A stretch of DNA of 64,000 nucleotides, from positions 124,001 to 188,000 of the forward strand of contig QAOA01004902.1 of assembly GCA_003255065.1 (NCBI GenBank), in the 5' to 3' direction. The notes under the pieces were generated by a model. It saw nothing but the letters and a program-made list of their open reading frames with translations. It was not told where the DNA came from and searched no databases. This DNA is from Cercis canadensis (lineage: Eukaryota > Streptophyta > Magnoliopsida > Fabales > Fabaceae). The position numbers were made by a program, and so were the translations under genes. Shown in pieces: positions 34,902 to 45,254 of the stretch (its first letter is position 1; each line of letters begins with the position of its first letter).

Positions 34902-37900
34902 ATGATTTTGAACAACGTCTACCATTATCCTCTATTGTCTTCTGATGAGCTTGTGCTCTCAGAACCTCGTTCTTCACATACCAGACTTGCTCTTACTTCT
35001 TCTTTCACCAAGGTAACCAATTTCTCTCCCCCTACCTACATTGTGTTTTCTTACACAAATTTGAGATTCTCGTTTTGCAAAACTGATTGCTGTGCTGTCT
35101 TCTTGTGTTTTCTTAAAATTGATTTCGTGTTCGTTCTGATAATATAATTATCATGCAAAGTGTTTTCAACTAAGATTGGATCTCCTGGGTTTCATCTTCT
35201 TTCTTTGAGTTTTTGTGGTTCTCTATGTTGGATCAAATCTGAATATCAAATTCCAATGTAGTTTCTATCATTGAAGTCACAAATAATGTTCTTCTTGGGC
35301 TTAACGTTGCCATGTGAGAGATGCTTTCACTCAAAGATAAATATATACAGATAGCTTTATTTAAATTGATTTAGCATTTAATTTAAAATATATATTTTTT
35401 TCTATCCAATTATTGTGACTTATAAGACATCTGTTCGGAGGTACAAGAATGATATAAAGAACATTATTATTCTTTCTAAATTTTAGAAATTAAGATTGAC
35501 AAAAATTACTCTATTGAGCCTCACGTAGGTTTACAATTCTATATTTTTTTTATAAAAAAAATTCTAACATATTTTTACTATCAATTGGAGATCGCAAAAA
35601 CATAAAATAACCTATTTGTTCATGACTTCTTAATTTCTTTTCACATGATTCTAGTATTTTATTATTAGCGTATCCATTAAAAAAAGTTATGCTAATTCTT
35701 TGCTAATTTATTTTATATTACTTTTCTCATGCACAGTTGTGATTTTTTATTTTTTTGATGTGCACACTTGTGATATTTAAATTTAATAAATGCTCTAAAA
35801 CTTTCTATACCGTTTGACTATATAAACTACTTCTAGATGGTCCGCAAGTTCATATTTGAAAAAAAAAAAAAATTAACTTCTACTCTTTTTCACGTGACAA
35901 ATAAATTGCACAAATCTTCATGACTATTTTTAATTTACTGATAAATTGCTATTTTCACTATTGAATTTTAATAAAATTACATAGATCTAATTAATTACAG
36001 GGAAACTAAATTGCACAAATGTTTATGACTACTTTAGATTTTTTTTAGAAAAAATAAATATTTGTACAATTTAGTTATTGTAGCCAGAGGGTGAGTTGTA
36101 TTTGCCTATTTCACCATTATAATTTACCGAGTGTTGGTTTTATTTGGTTGTAGAGCCCCGGTGTTTCTGCCACCGGAATCCGCCATGCATTCCCAGTGTG
36201 CAGCCAAAGCGGTTGTCAGCGCACTTTCTCTCAGCTCACACCTCCGAGGGCCAAAACCCAGTTCCCAGAAGTCACAATCACCGAAGAGGCAGCAGAAGAA
36301 ACCCTTGCAGCTCCAAGTCCCAAATGGGGTAATGGAGCTCCATCTCATCCAGTGCAATCCACTTCCAATATCACTATCAAAGGAATTTTAGCCACCATGA
36401 TGGAAAGCGTTAACGAGAAAGATAGAGGGAGGGTCATTGCGCTTGCTATGGGTGATCCTACCGCTCATTCATGCTTCACCACTACCCTTGTTGCTGAAGA
36501 TGCTGTTTTGGATTCTCTTCAATCTCACAAATTCAATGGCTATGCCCCCACCGTTGGCCTTCCTGACACCAGAAGGTACCTTCGCTTTTTCCAATTTCTC
36601 CCTCATTTTCTTAAAATTGTTAATATGGTAATGTTCTACCAATGATTTTAGTGTCTAGTTTAGGTTCTGTTCTCAAATTAGTAACATTCTTGTTTTAACG
36701 ACAGGGCAATTGCTGAATATTTGTCTCGTGATCTTCCGTATGAGTTGTCTCCTGATGATGTTTATGTTACATCTGGTTGTACACAAGCAATTGATGTGGC
36801 TTTGTCAACAGTTGCTCGCCCTGGATCAAATGTATTGATTCCAAGACCAGGATTCCCCATTTACAACCTTTGTGCTTCATTTAGGAACATTGAAGTGCGG
36901 CACTATGACCTTATACCCAAGAAAGGTTGGGAGGTTAATCTTAATGCTATTAAGGCTCTTGCTGATAGAAATACTGCTGCAATTGTAGTTATAAACCCCG
37001 GGAATCCTTGTGCAAATGTGTATCCATATGAGCATTTGAAAGAGGTTAGATGTTTCTCTAAAGCTCGGGTTTTTCAAATCACTAGCATTCGTTACTACAT
37101 GCATGATGATCCCAAGAGGAAAAACTTAATCTTTTTGTGTATTGGTTTTAGATTGCAGAAACTGCAAAGAGGCTCAACATTCCTATAATTGCTGACGAAG
37201 TTTATGCACACCTTGCTTTTGGGAACAACGAATTTGTACCATTAGGAACTTTTGGATCATCTGTTCCTGTTATTACCCTTGGATCTCTGTCCAAGAGATG
37301 GTTAGTGCCGGGTTGGCGTCTGGGATGGTTTGCAACAACTGATCCCAATGGCTTCTTCAAGAGTCCTAAGGTTCCCTCTCATGCAAAAAAAATTGCCTTT
37401 TGATCTTATGATTGTTGATTCAGTCTTGAATCTTGATGATATTGATATCTAATCCATCCTTTTCTTTTTTGCCCTGTGCAGGTTGTTGAGCGTATTAAGA
37501 AATATTTTGATATTTTAGGAGGGCCTGCAACCTTTATTCAGGTTTGCACTTTAAATCCTTGCTTTGAAGTTTCTGAGATGCTTCTTCCACTGTTCCTTAG
37601 TAGTTCACATGCTAAAAGAAGTTATGTTAACTTGTGCATCAATAAAAGCTGGTCCTTATAGGACGAATACATAATTGCAAAGCACTAGATTTGGAACTTT
37701 GCAGTTTATGCATTAATACCCAGAAAGAATTAACATGGTTGGTAACAGACAAAATTCACATAGACCACTGCAATAGTGTTCAAAATAGTCCAATAATTGT
37801 GCTCAACTGCATGTATCAGTGTTATGCATGTATTTCCACATTTTCAGGATCCAACCTGATATAAACAATTTTGTATCATAAACTTTTGGTTGCTTTTAAG

Positions 37901-38634
37901 CTGAATGCTTATATGTGTGATTTAAATTGAAGATCTTGTTGGTTGAGCTGTTAATTTACAAATATTTTTGGTGTTATTAGGCAGCAGTTCCCCAGATACT
38001 TGAGCAAACTGATGAGGCATTCTTCGATAACACTATTAATTTACTCAAGGAGAGTGCAGACATTTGTTTTGATAGGATAAAGGACATTCCTGGTTTAACT
38101 TGCCACCAGAAACCAGAGGGATCAATGGCTGTTATGGTGAGCAAATGGCAAAACATGAAATTTACTCTGTTGGAATTAATGGAATCATGAAGATGATGTA
38201 GCTAATACAATTTTCCCCCCTCATTTTGGATCTTAATGCAATGCAGGTGAAGCTTAACCTTTCAAACTTTAATGACATTAGTGATGATATTGATTTCTGC
38301 TTCAAGTTGGTGAAAGAGGAAGCCGTGGTTCTTCTTCCAGGTGGGTGATAAATGAGCAATCAAGACATGAAAGCTTCAAAATTCATCTTTGAAATGTGTT
38401 AGAGAACTAGGAATGAAGTATACAAGCCACTCTAACTGAAAGAACTTGACATCTATTGCAGGAACCACTGTAGGGTACAAGAATTGGATCCGCATAACAT
38501 TTGCTGTTGATCCATCATCTCTTGAAGAAGGTTTACAGCGGCTGAAATCTTTCTGTCAAAGGCACACCAATCCGGAAAATTACATTCTACCAATGATACC
38601 AGCCAAAGGGTTAGCTACCATAAACGCGGCCTAA
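34902..38634 (+). CDS. TAT: Tyrosine aminotransferase with N-terminal extension (TAT copy 2)
   Basis: Eight exons, 34902-35012, 36154-36575, 36705-37044, 37152-37370, 37482-37541, 37981-38136, 38247-38340 and 38462-38634, join in phase to 524 aa. Exons 3 to 8 match the introns and catalytic parts of copy 1: [19 protein letters not shown], the PLP lysine at about K339 in [16 protein letters not shown], and the carboxylate-binding arginine at about R478 in [11 protein letters not shown]. The difference is at the N-terminus. A first exon of 37 codons ([17 protein letters not shown]) plus a longer second exon add about 90 residues before the conserved ITIKGIL. The extension is rich in Ser, Thr and Pro and could be an organelle targeting peptide, but its early Asp and Glu make that uncertain. 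The position matching the start of copy 1 is no longer an in-frame ATG. All key residues are present, so the enzyme should be active. Confidence 0.9.
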
Positions 38635-38863
38635 GCAAGTTCCATGCTCCATCATATATTGTAAATGTCATTTATGGCTCTGGTTTGGAATGTTTGCCTC
38701 TGAATTATTGTTTTAAATTGTAGCAAAGAAAGTCACCAAGCACAGTTGCATAGCTCAAGTGGTTGGGAGATTGGGTAGAAGTCCTAGATTCATTTTCAAT
38801 GTATAAAATGATTTCTGCAAACCGAAGTATGTTTAATGGAAATAACTTCATCTAGAGAGATAC

Positions 38864-39257
38864 CTTCATATCCTTCAACTGGAGAGATTTACTCAGTAAA
38901 TTACTTCAACTTCAATGAACCTGGTCTCAAAGTTGGAAAGGAGTCTGCCATACTCTTCCACTCTTCCTATATAACCTATCTCCCAAATCATAATCAATTT
39001 TCCTCTAGACGTGGCCAAAAACACAGCAACAACTAATTTATGANCTTCATATCCTTCAACTGGAGAGATTTACTCAGTAAATTACTTCAACTTCAATGAA
39101 CCTGGTCTCAAAGTTGGAAAGGAGTCTGCCATACTCTTCCACTCTTCCTATATAACCTATCTCCCAAATCATAATCAATTTTCCTCTAGAGGTGGCCAAA
39201 AACACAGCAACAACTAATTTATGACGTGGCCAAAAACACAGCAACAACTAATTTATG
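38864..39257. repeat. 180-bp duplication joined at an N
   Basis: 38864-39043 is repeated almost exactly at 39045-39224, with the N at 39044 between. The last 35 bases (GTGGCCAAAAACACAGCAAC and on) occur a third time, ending at 39257. This is most likely a contig-joining artefact. Confidence 0.75.
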
Positions 39258-39406
39258 AGCAAAACCGAGTTGGTATTGCTTTCAAATGAAATTAATTTCT
39301 GCAGATTTTTTAACGCCTTATCATGAGCTTCGTGCACTTCTGTAGTGGTGAAAGTGACCTCAGTACCTTTCAAGTTCCACTCCACATGCTCTCAATTAGA
39401 TTTGAA

Positions 39407-40435
39407 CATTGGACCTCCACATGAGATCTTCCAAATGCAATAAAATAGACATCAATCTACAACGACAATAACATCGAAGAGCCTCCATAGGTGCGTCCTT
39501 TAATGCACCAATCACTCCTATCTAACACGTGTTTCAGTTGGGTCACAGTTTGTTGACATGTTCAAAAAATGACACTAAAAACACAGATTATTATATTGTT
39601 TATTTTTCTTTTTGAAACATATTTTATTTATTTATTTTAAAAAAAAATTCTCTCTTCTTCTTATACCGACAAACATAAGGTTTTGTGATTTTTTTTTTAA
39701 TATTTTTTTTTGGTACTTTTAGCTGTATAAAATTTACAAGTTTTGAAGACAACTTCAATACTACTCAATTATAAATCATTTAGGTAAAAATATGTAGTTC
39801 AGATATTAATAAAAAAGTATTTCTAGAAAGATCTTNTAGTTCAGATCTTAATAAAAAAGTATTTCTAGAAAGATCTAAAAAAAAGATAGTAAACAATGAG
39901 TGGGTGAAAAAGAGTGCTCCTATTTTCAACGGGAGGTTTAAACATTGGAGCTTCACATGAGATCTTCCAAATGCAATAAAATAGACATCAATCTACGAAG
40001 ACAATAACATGGACCAGTCGCCGTCGGTGCGTCCTTAAATGCACCAAACACTCCCATCTAGCACGTGTTTCAGTTGGGTCATAGTTTGTTGACATGTTCA
40101 AAAAATGACACTAAAAACACATTATTATATTGTTTATTTTTCTCTTTGAAACATATTTTCTTTATTTTTTTTTTAAAAAAAGTGTCCCTACTTCTTATAC
40201 CGACAAACATAAGGTTATGTAATTTTATTTTATTTTTGTAATTTTAGCTGTAATTTTGGATTTGAATATAAAATTCAAAAGTTTTAAATACAATTTTAAT
40301 ATCACTTAACTATAAACTATTTAAGTAAAAATATGTGGTTTAGATATTAATAAGAAAATGTTTCTAAAAATATCTAAAAGAAAATAGTGAACAATAAGTT
40401 GGTGAGAAAGAGTGCTCCTGTTCATTCAAGTGGGT
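39407..40435. repeat. Diverged tandem duplication of about 0.5 kb
   Basis: The block beginning near TTGGACCTCCACATGAGATC (about 39410) is repeated from about 39940. Shared parts include GTGCGTCCTT, CACGTGTTTCAGTTGGGTCA and GTTTGTTGACATGTTCAAAA. The copies differ by substitutions and short indels, so the event is biological and not recent. A shorter repeat around the N at 39836 lies inside the first copy. Confidence 0.65.
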
Positions 40436-41320
40436 GTGTCGTGATATTGCTAGTTGTGCCAAAGAGTCATATCGAAATTTTAATGCTCACCGACTCTTAT
40501 ATGGAGAATGTTAAGTCCCATATATTCATAGTTTAACCCAATATCTCTATATAAACTATCAAGCATGATAATTTTAGACACAAGCACAGGATGAAGGCAA
40601 GACGCAAGAATTTATTCAGATGATACTTCTTCCATTTTATTTAGACAATCAAATGAAACGGGATTCATAAGATAAAGTATATGCATTTTCTACTCTTCAA
40701 ATAATGAATTCTTGAGATCACACATAACATTATTAAAATAGACAAGCGGCATAAAACATTGAATTAGGGCCTAAATTTATTTTTTTTCATTTTTTTTATC
40801 GATAAAAGTATTCTCATATCAGCTTTCATACATCAAGACTAAGTCCTTCCACCAACAATCTTAAGAACGCACCTCCCACATTAGCCTAGTGCATTCAAGA
40901 GAAAAATTTCCTTAAGTGTTAGCTTTAAGATTCAAACCTTAACTAATTGTTTTTTTCTCATTTATGATAACATTACAATACTCTCACATGATGGTCACCT
41001 AAGTTTTACAATTGCCTGATTTTGGTAATTTTATTTTAATTACCCGAATTAGAACTTTATATTTTTCTAACTGTTTGATTTTAGTTCAGTCATCCCAAAT
41101 GTGCTTACATGACTATTAGCTAATAATGTGGCTAATAACTTTTTCAAAATTCCTTCATTGCGAGCATAGTTAAGATGTATCCACACAAAATCCTTCATAC
41201 AAATACATCAAAAAATATATTTAGTAATGCTACGTTTTTTTTTTGGTATTTAATTAAAAATATTTATTAAGCTACACTATCCCTACAAACAATAGTGTAG
41301 CGGTATTTACTCTTTATTTA

Positions 41321-41578
41321 AGTGAGTTTTGACTATTTAATAATTTTAGTGTTGTTATTAATATTTTAAAAAATTGAGTTATTCATTTTTTTATAAAATA
41401 TAAGAATGACAATATATAAAAAAAATATCAACTTTTTTTTTTTAAAGTTGGACATATTTTTTTTTTAACGTATTGCTCTTATATTTTATAAAAAATTATT
41501 TATTTTAACATATAATAGGTGATTTAATTTTTTAAAATTTTTGAACAATGATAATAAAATTATTAAGTGAGTCTCACT
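41321..41578. mobile_element. AT-rich foldback element
   Basis: The left half (AGTGAGTTTTGACTATTTAA, then TTTTTTATAAAATATAAGAA) is matched in reverse by the right half, which ends TATTAAGTGAGTCTCACT. The two arms meet near 41455. It is a MITE-like inverted repeat of about 258 bp. No target-site duplication was identified. Confidence 0.5.
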
Positions 41579-41984
41579 ATTTTTTTTTTTTTTACCCACC
41601 GGTGTNTTTGTTATCCACCAGTGTCCAGACTTCGCCCAACTAGTCTAGATTCAAGCCGAAAATGATCACAAAAGCAACAAAGCTCTTCCAACCAATGCAA
41701 AGTGAGTTTCACTATAACCCCATCAAATAAAGAATAAAGTACTATAACATCACCTTTTAGTAGTGGTGTAACTTCACTCACCTTAATTAAATGCTACTTT
41801 ACAACACCCAGAAAGTGGACGTTGACAAATATATTTAACCAAACCCCACTTATTAGTGGCACATGCCACTGAGATAATCTATAAAGTTTGTAAGTTTCGT
41901 GTTTTCAACCTAAGATAAGAATTGATGCACAATTGAATGAAGCACGTTTTGAGCTTGTTAATATCTTATTTAAGATGTAGGCCT

Positions 41985-42113
41985 GTCCAATAATTGATCG
42001 ATTAGCAGTGTGGTTGCGCAAACGAAATGTTGCAGCTGAGCCTCACAACAATTCAAAGCTTAAGCTCGGAGAAAGGAGTGGGGCAGGTGCCTATAACAGA
42101 AGCTGCAGCCATG
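41985..42113 (+). pseudogene. Remnant of a further TAT copy: promoter and leader cut off at the ATG
   Basis: The stretch is a diverged match to the promoter and leader of TAT copies 2 and 3. Shared blocks are AATAATTGATC, GCAGTGTG, TTGCAG, TTCAAAGCTTAAGC, CCTATAACA and AGAAGCTGCAGCCATG, in the same order as at 34730-34904. Right at the ATG (42111-42113) the similarity to the gene stops. The sequence continues as the start of the second duplication unit (CATGCATAATTG). It is therefore a beheaded copy with no coding region, and its end marks the duplication junction. Confidence 0.65.
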
Positions 42114-42391
42114 CATAATTGTATATATAACAACTATTTAAATTTAAATAACCCTATTTAATAACAAAATAGTAATGTTATATCCATTGTCCCACAATCA
42201 ATTTTCGCGGTCCAAATAGTGATAGTTTGAATCTGGCCTAGATTGGTGTGGTTGAAGTGTAGCATTACATCTTAATGAAACCAATTATATAATATAAAAT
42301 AGGATGTTAGGTAGCATAATATTCATGTGAAATGTGATAATTTACTAGTGAACATGATACATGATAGGTTATCATAGATATGAGTCAAACT

Positions 42392-42682
42392 TGTTAGATA
42401 TAAAATTATTTATGGACTTTCACTTAATAATTTAAGTTTTTAAGTTGAAATAGTTCTTTGACATAGTATCAAAACTTCTTTGACTAAATGGTTAAGGGAT
42501 CAAATTTTTTTGTCTCTATTTTTTCAATTAAATTAAAATTTCAACACATGACAAAAGTGAACATGTGCTTTGTTCACGCTGTAAGCCCAGAAGGCTTCGT
42601 GTGCTATGACGTGTTAGATATAAAATCGTTCATGAATTTTCATTTAACAACTTAAACTTTTGAGTTGAATCAATTCTCGACA
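42392..42682 (+). mobile_element. TRIM-like miniature LTR retrotransposon, 291 bp, with 5-bp TSD
   Basis: Two direct terminal repeats of about 72 bp (42392-42463 and 42612-42682) both begin TGTTAGATATAAAAT and end GACA, so they have the TG...CA ends of LTRs. The base after the first repeat starts TAGTATCAAAAC, a degenerate version of the tRNA-Met primer-binding site TGGTATCAGAGC. The flanks are AAACT on both sides (42387-42391 and 42683-42687). The same place in the first unit has AAACT once and no insert. The size and lack of coding capacity fit a TRIM. The repeats differ at about a fifth of positions, which is odd for an insertion younger than the duplication. Confidence 0.82.
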
Positions 42683-42900
42683 AAACTCACATTCTTAATA
42701 ATCCTTTTGAGATGGCTTAATTTTTTTATGTTGACAGAACTTTTCGTAGTACTAATTAAATGCTACTCATATAAAAATAAAATAAAAATTAAACGCTTCT
42801 CCACAAGATCCAGAAAGTGGCATGGATGAGATATATAGTGCATGTGACCAATACTTTACAGCCATAAATAAATGTGTAATTTGATAACTATTAGGAAAAG

Positions 42901-42980
42901 TTTACAATATCTAATAGAATTAGTGAAAAATATTAANGTTTACAATATCTGATAGAATTAGTGAAAAATATTAACCAAAC
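42901..42980. repeat. Short duplication joined at an N
   Basis: GTTTACAATATCTAATAGAA and the following bases up to 42936 recur, with one change, right after the N at 42937. It is the same artefact type as at 2573 and 39044. Confidence 0.7.
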
Positions 42981-43454
42981 ATCTATATTCGCTTAAATTA
43001 TTTTGTCTTAAATTCAAAATTTATCAATTATATAATAATTTGCAATAAGTAGTGTACAGAGTACAGTTGTTAAGCATGTGACGATAAATGTGTGGTTAAT
43101 GTTTAATATGCAGCGATACCAAAAAAATTTAATGGTTATTTTGGATTTGGCGTGTTGAATTCACATGCTTTTGAAGTGTAAGGTGAATTTAAGAGGGTAG
43201 AATATAAGACAATAACTATAGATAGATAAAAAAAAAATTAATAATTTACATTTTGGTAAGATATATATATATATATTGAAAGTAAGATATATACTTGTAT
43301 CATGACTTTATAAGTTTTTTAAAAACTCAATCTGTATTCTCTTACTAATAATTATTCAGGAACACTTCGAATAACACATTTTGAATTTATCTTAAACTTA
43401 ATTTTTTTTATTGAACTAAAATGTTATTAACGACATATATGTGTTGAGGTTGAG

Positions 43455-43911
43455 GATCTTTGTTTTTAAATTTATTTATATAATTATAATACTTTTAAAC
43501 TTATATGTTTAAATATTATATTTTTAAAATAAAAATAAAATGAAATCTGACATATGAGGCCCACCAGACACGCAAATGGCTCCACAGCGTGTCTAGAGGA
43601 CACGTAAGTGAGCCCACAATGTGTCTCTTCTTGGAGGGTCCTGGAGTCATTTCTATTTCAAAATAGTCATTTTTATCTCATAGTACATGTTTAAAAAAAG
43701 TTGATATGCACAACAAGAAAGAATACATCGTGGCTCCACTAGCATATATCCCACGTAAACATGTCGTAAGACCATTAGCGTGTCCAATGAGCATCACAAG
43801 TCAAACTTTATTTTTTTTAATTTTTGTAAAAGTATAATATTTAAATATATACATTTAAAAATATTATAATTATATAAATAAATTTAAAAATAATAATATT
43901 AAAGTCAAAGA
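43455..43911. mobile_element. MITE with long AT-rich TIRs, 457 bp, with 9-bp TSD
   Basis: The left end (GATCTTTGTTTTTAAATTTA, then TTTATATAATTATAATA) is matched in reverse by the right end (TATAATTATATAAATAAATT, then AAAGTCAAAGA) over about 80 bp. The 9-bp direct repeat GAGGTTGAG flanks it (43446-43454 and 43912-43920). The first duplication unit has GAGGTTGAG once, near 34312. Nine-base duplications point to a Mutator-type MITE. Confidence 0.78.
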
Positions 43912-44200
43912 GAGGTTGAGAGTTGGGCTTTTTGATACAAATATTATATTGTGTAAAAATATTTACCCAAATATTATAAGTTTNTATCTCAAAGTATATA
44001 TTTAAAAAAAGTTGATATGTACAATAAGAAAGAACACATCGTGACTCCACTAGCATATCTCACGTAGACATGTCGTAAGATCACTAGCGTGTCTAATGAG
44101 CATCAGAAGTCAAACTTTATTTTTTTTAATTTTTGTAAAAGTATATATTTAAATATATAAATTTAAGAATAATAATANATATTTATGTCAAAAGACCTGA
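43676..44200. repeat. Diverged direct repeat around an N
   Basis: Sequence from about 43676 to 43830 (TTTAAAAAAAGTTGATATG, then ACATCGTGGCTCCACTAGCA) recurs from about 43992 to 44150 at roughly 90 percent identity. The N at 43984 lies just before the second copy. Divergence this high suggests two alleles laid end to end, or a true older duplication. Confidence 0.6.
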
Positions 44201-45254
44201 GAGTTGAGTAAAAAACATTAAATGAGGATAAGATTCAATCTGCACAAGAAGGCACGTGAATTAAGGCTTGGGTTCAACGAAGGATTGGCCCCCCCACGAA
44301 TTATGGTGATATACAGGTTTGATATGCTGATAAATATAGAAACGAAATTTATAATCAATTTTGCAGAAATATAATGTCTTCCATTGAAATAATAACATTA
44401 CTTTTACTATAGGAGGCAGGAGCATTGCCCAACTTTGCTGCTGTCAGAATCTCACAGATCAATTTGACATATTATGACCTCTGACAGTGAACACTGATGT
44501 CTATCTTCTACACTTGTGGTGTTACTCTTTTAGGCTTACCTGGAAAGAGATCCTCTACAGTCTACACTGCTCCTCACAGCTGCTTCGGCTTTTCTTACTG
44601 TTGAAAGCCTAGAGATTCCAACTATGAACTATTTATCTCATTATTTGACACCATAACCAGTTACTGGTTACTTAAAAGTCTTTAGCTGCTTCACTTATTT
44701 TCTTATTAAAGCAGAGAAGTTAGATATCTTTGGGTATGTCCCAAAGGAGAAAATAAGTTAGAGACATTATATTGAACCTGGAAAAATTCAATTACAAGCA
44801 ATAAAGTTCTAAATTTATTGTACTCAAGACTAAAAAAAACTAAAACCTTATGAGACTAGGATAATTAAAGATAATTACAAAATTAAGAAAACCTGTCTCC
44901 AAAGAAAATTACAAAATATAAAGTTAGGTAATTTGGTACTGTTCACACTAAGACATGTCCTATGTCACTTATTTAGCGTCAAAGAAAAATAAAAGCATCA
45001 TGATAATTGAACAAAAACGATAATTTGCACTTGGCCCCCACCAACCTCTTATTGAGTTCTTTTTAGATTTGTCTTTACTTGGATTTGTGATATCTAGACT
45101 TTGAAAGTTAAATTAGACTGAGACTGAATTGAAAAAAATACAAATAAAAAGTGATAATACCTATGAGATAATGATATTTATAGAGGTATGAAAGCTATTT
45201 TGGTGAGTTCTTGGACATTTGAGCCAAGGTAAGACGCATAGATACTTACTATAC

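Larger units (their letters stand above)
33812..40570. repeat. First unit of a segmental tandem duplication (contains TAT copy 2)
   Basis: Sequence from CATGCATAATTG at 33812 to about 40570 recurs, collinear but interrupted, at 42110-52110. Matching landmarks include the promoter blocks at 33840-33990 versus 42130-42290, all eight TAT exons and their introns, and the downstream block around GAAAGAGTGCTCCTG (40405 versus about 51833). Exons of the two units differ by only a few bases. This unit is the less disturbed one and serves as the empty-site reference for insertions in the other. Confidence 0.85.
38635..41984. other. 3' flank and repeat-rich spacer after TAT copy 2
   Basis: Apart from the duplications and the foldback element listed separately, this holds AT-rich sequence without a gene. 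At 38747-38800 a stretch TTGCATAGCTCAAGTGGTTG resembles the A-box side of a tRNA or SINE, but the fold and B box are not convincing. Confidence 0.4.

Noticed and set aside
38747..38800. tRNA gene or SINE head
   Set aside because: The A-box-like stretch is suggestive, but no B box of the GGTTCGAATCC type and no cloverleaf can be formed.
44400..44720. Captured gene fragment
   Set aside because: Base composition is less AT-rich than around it, but no frame gives a recognisable protein.
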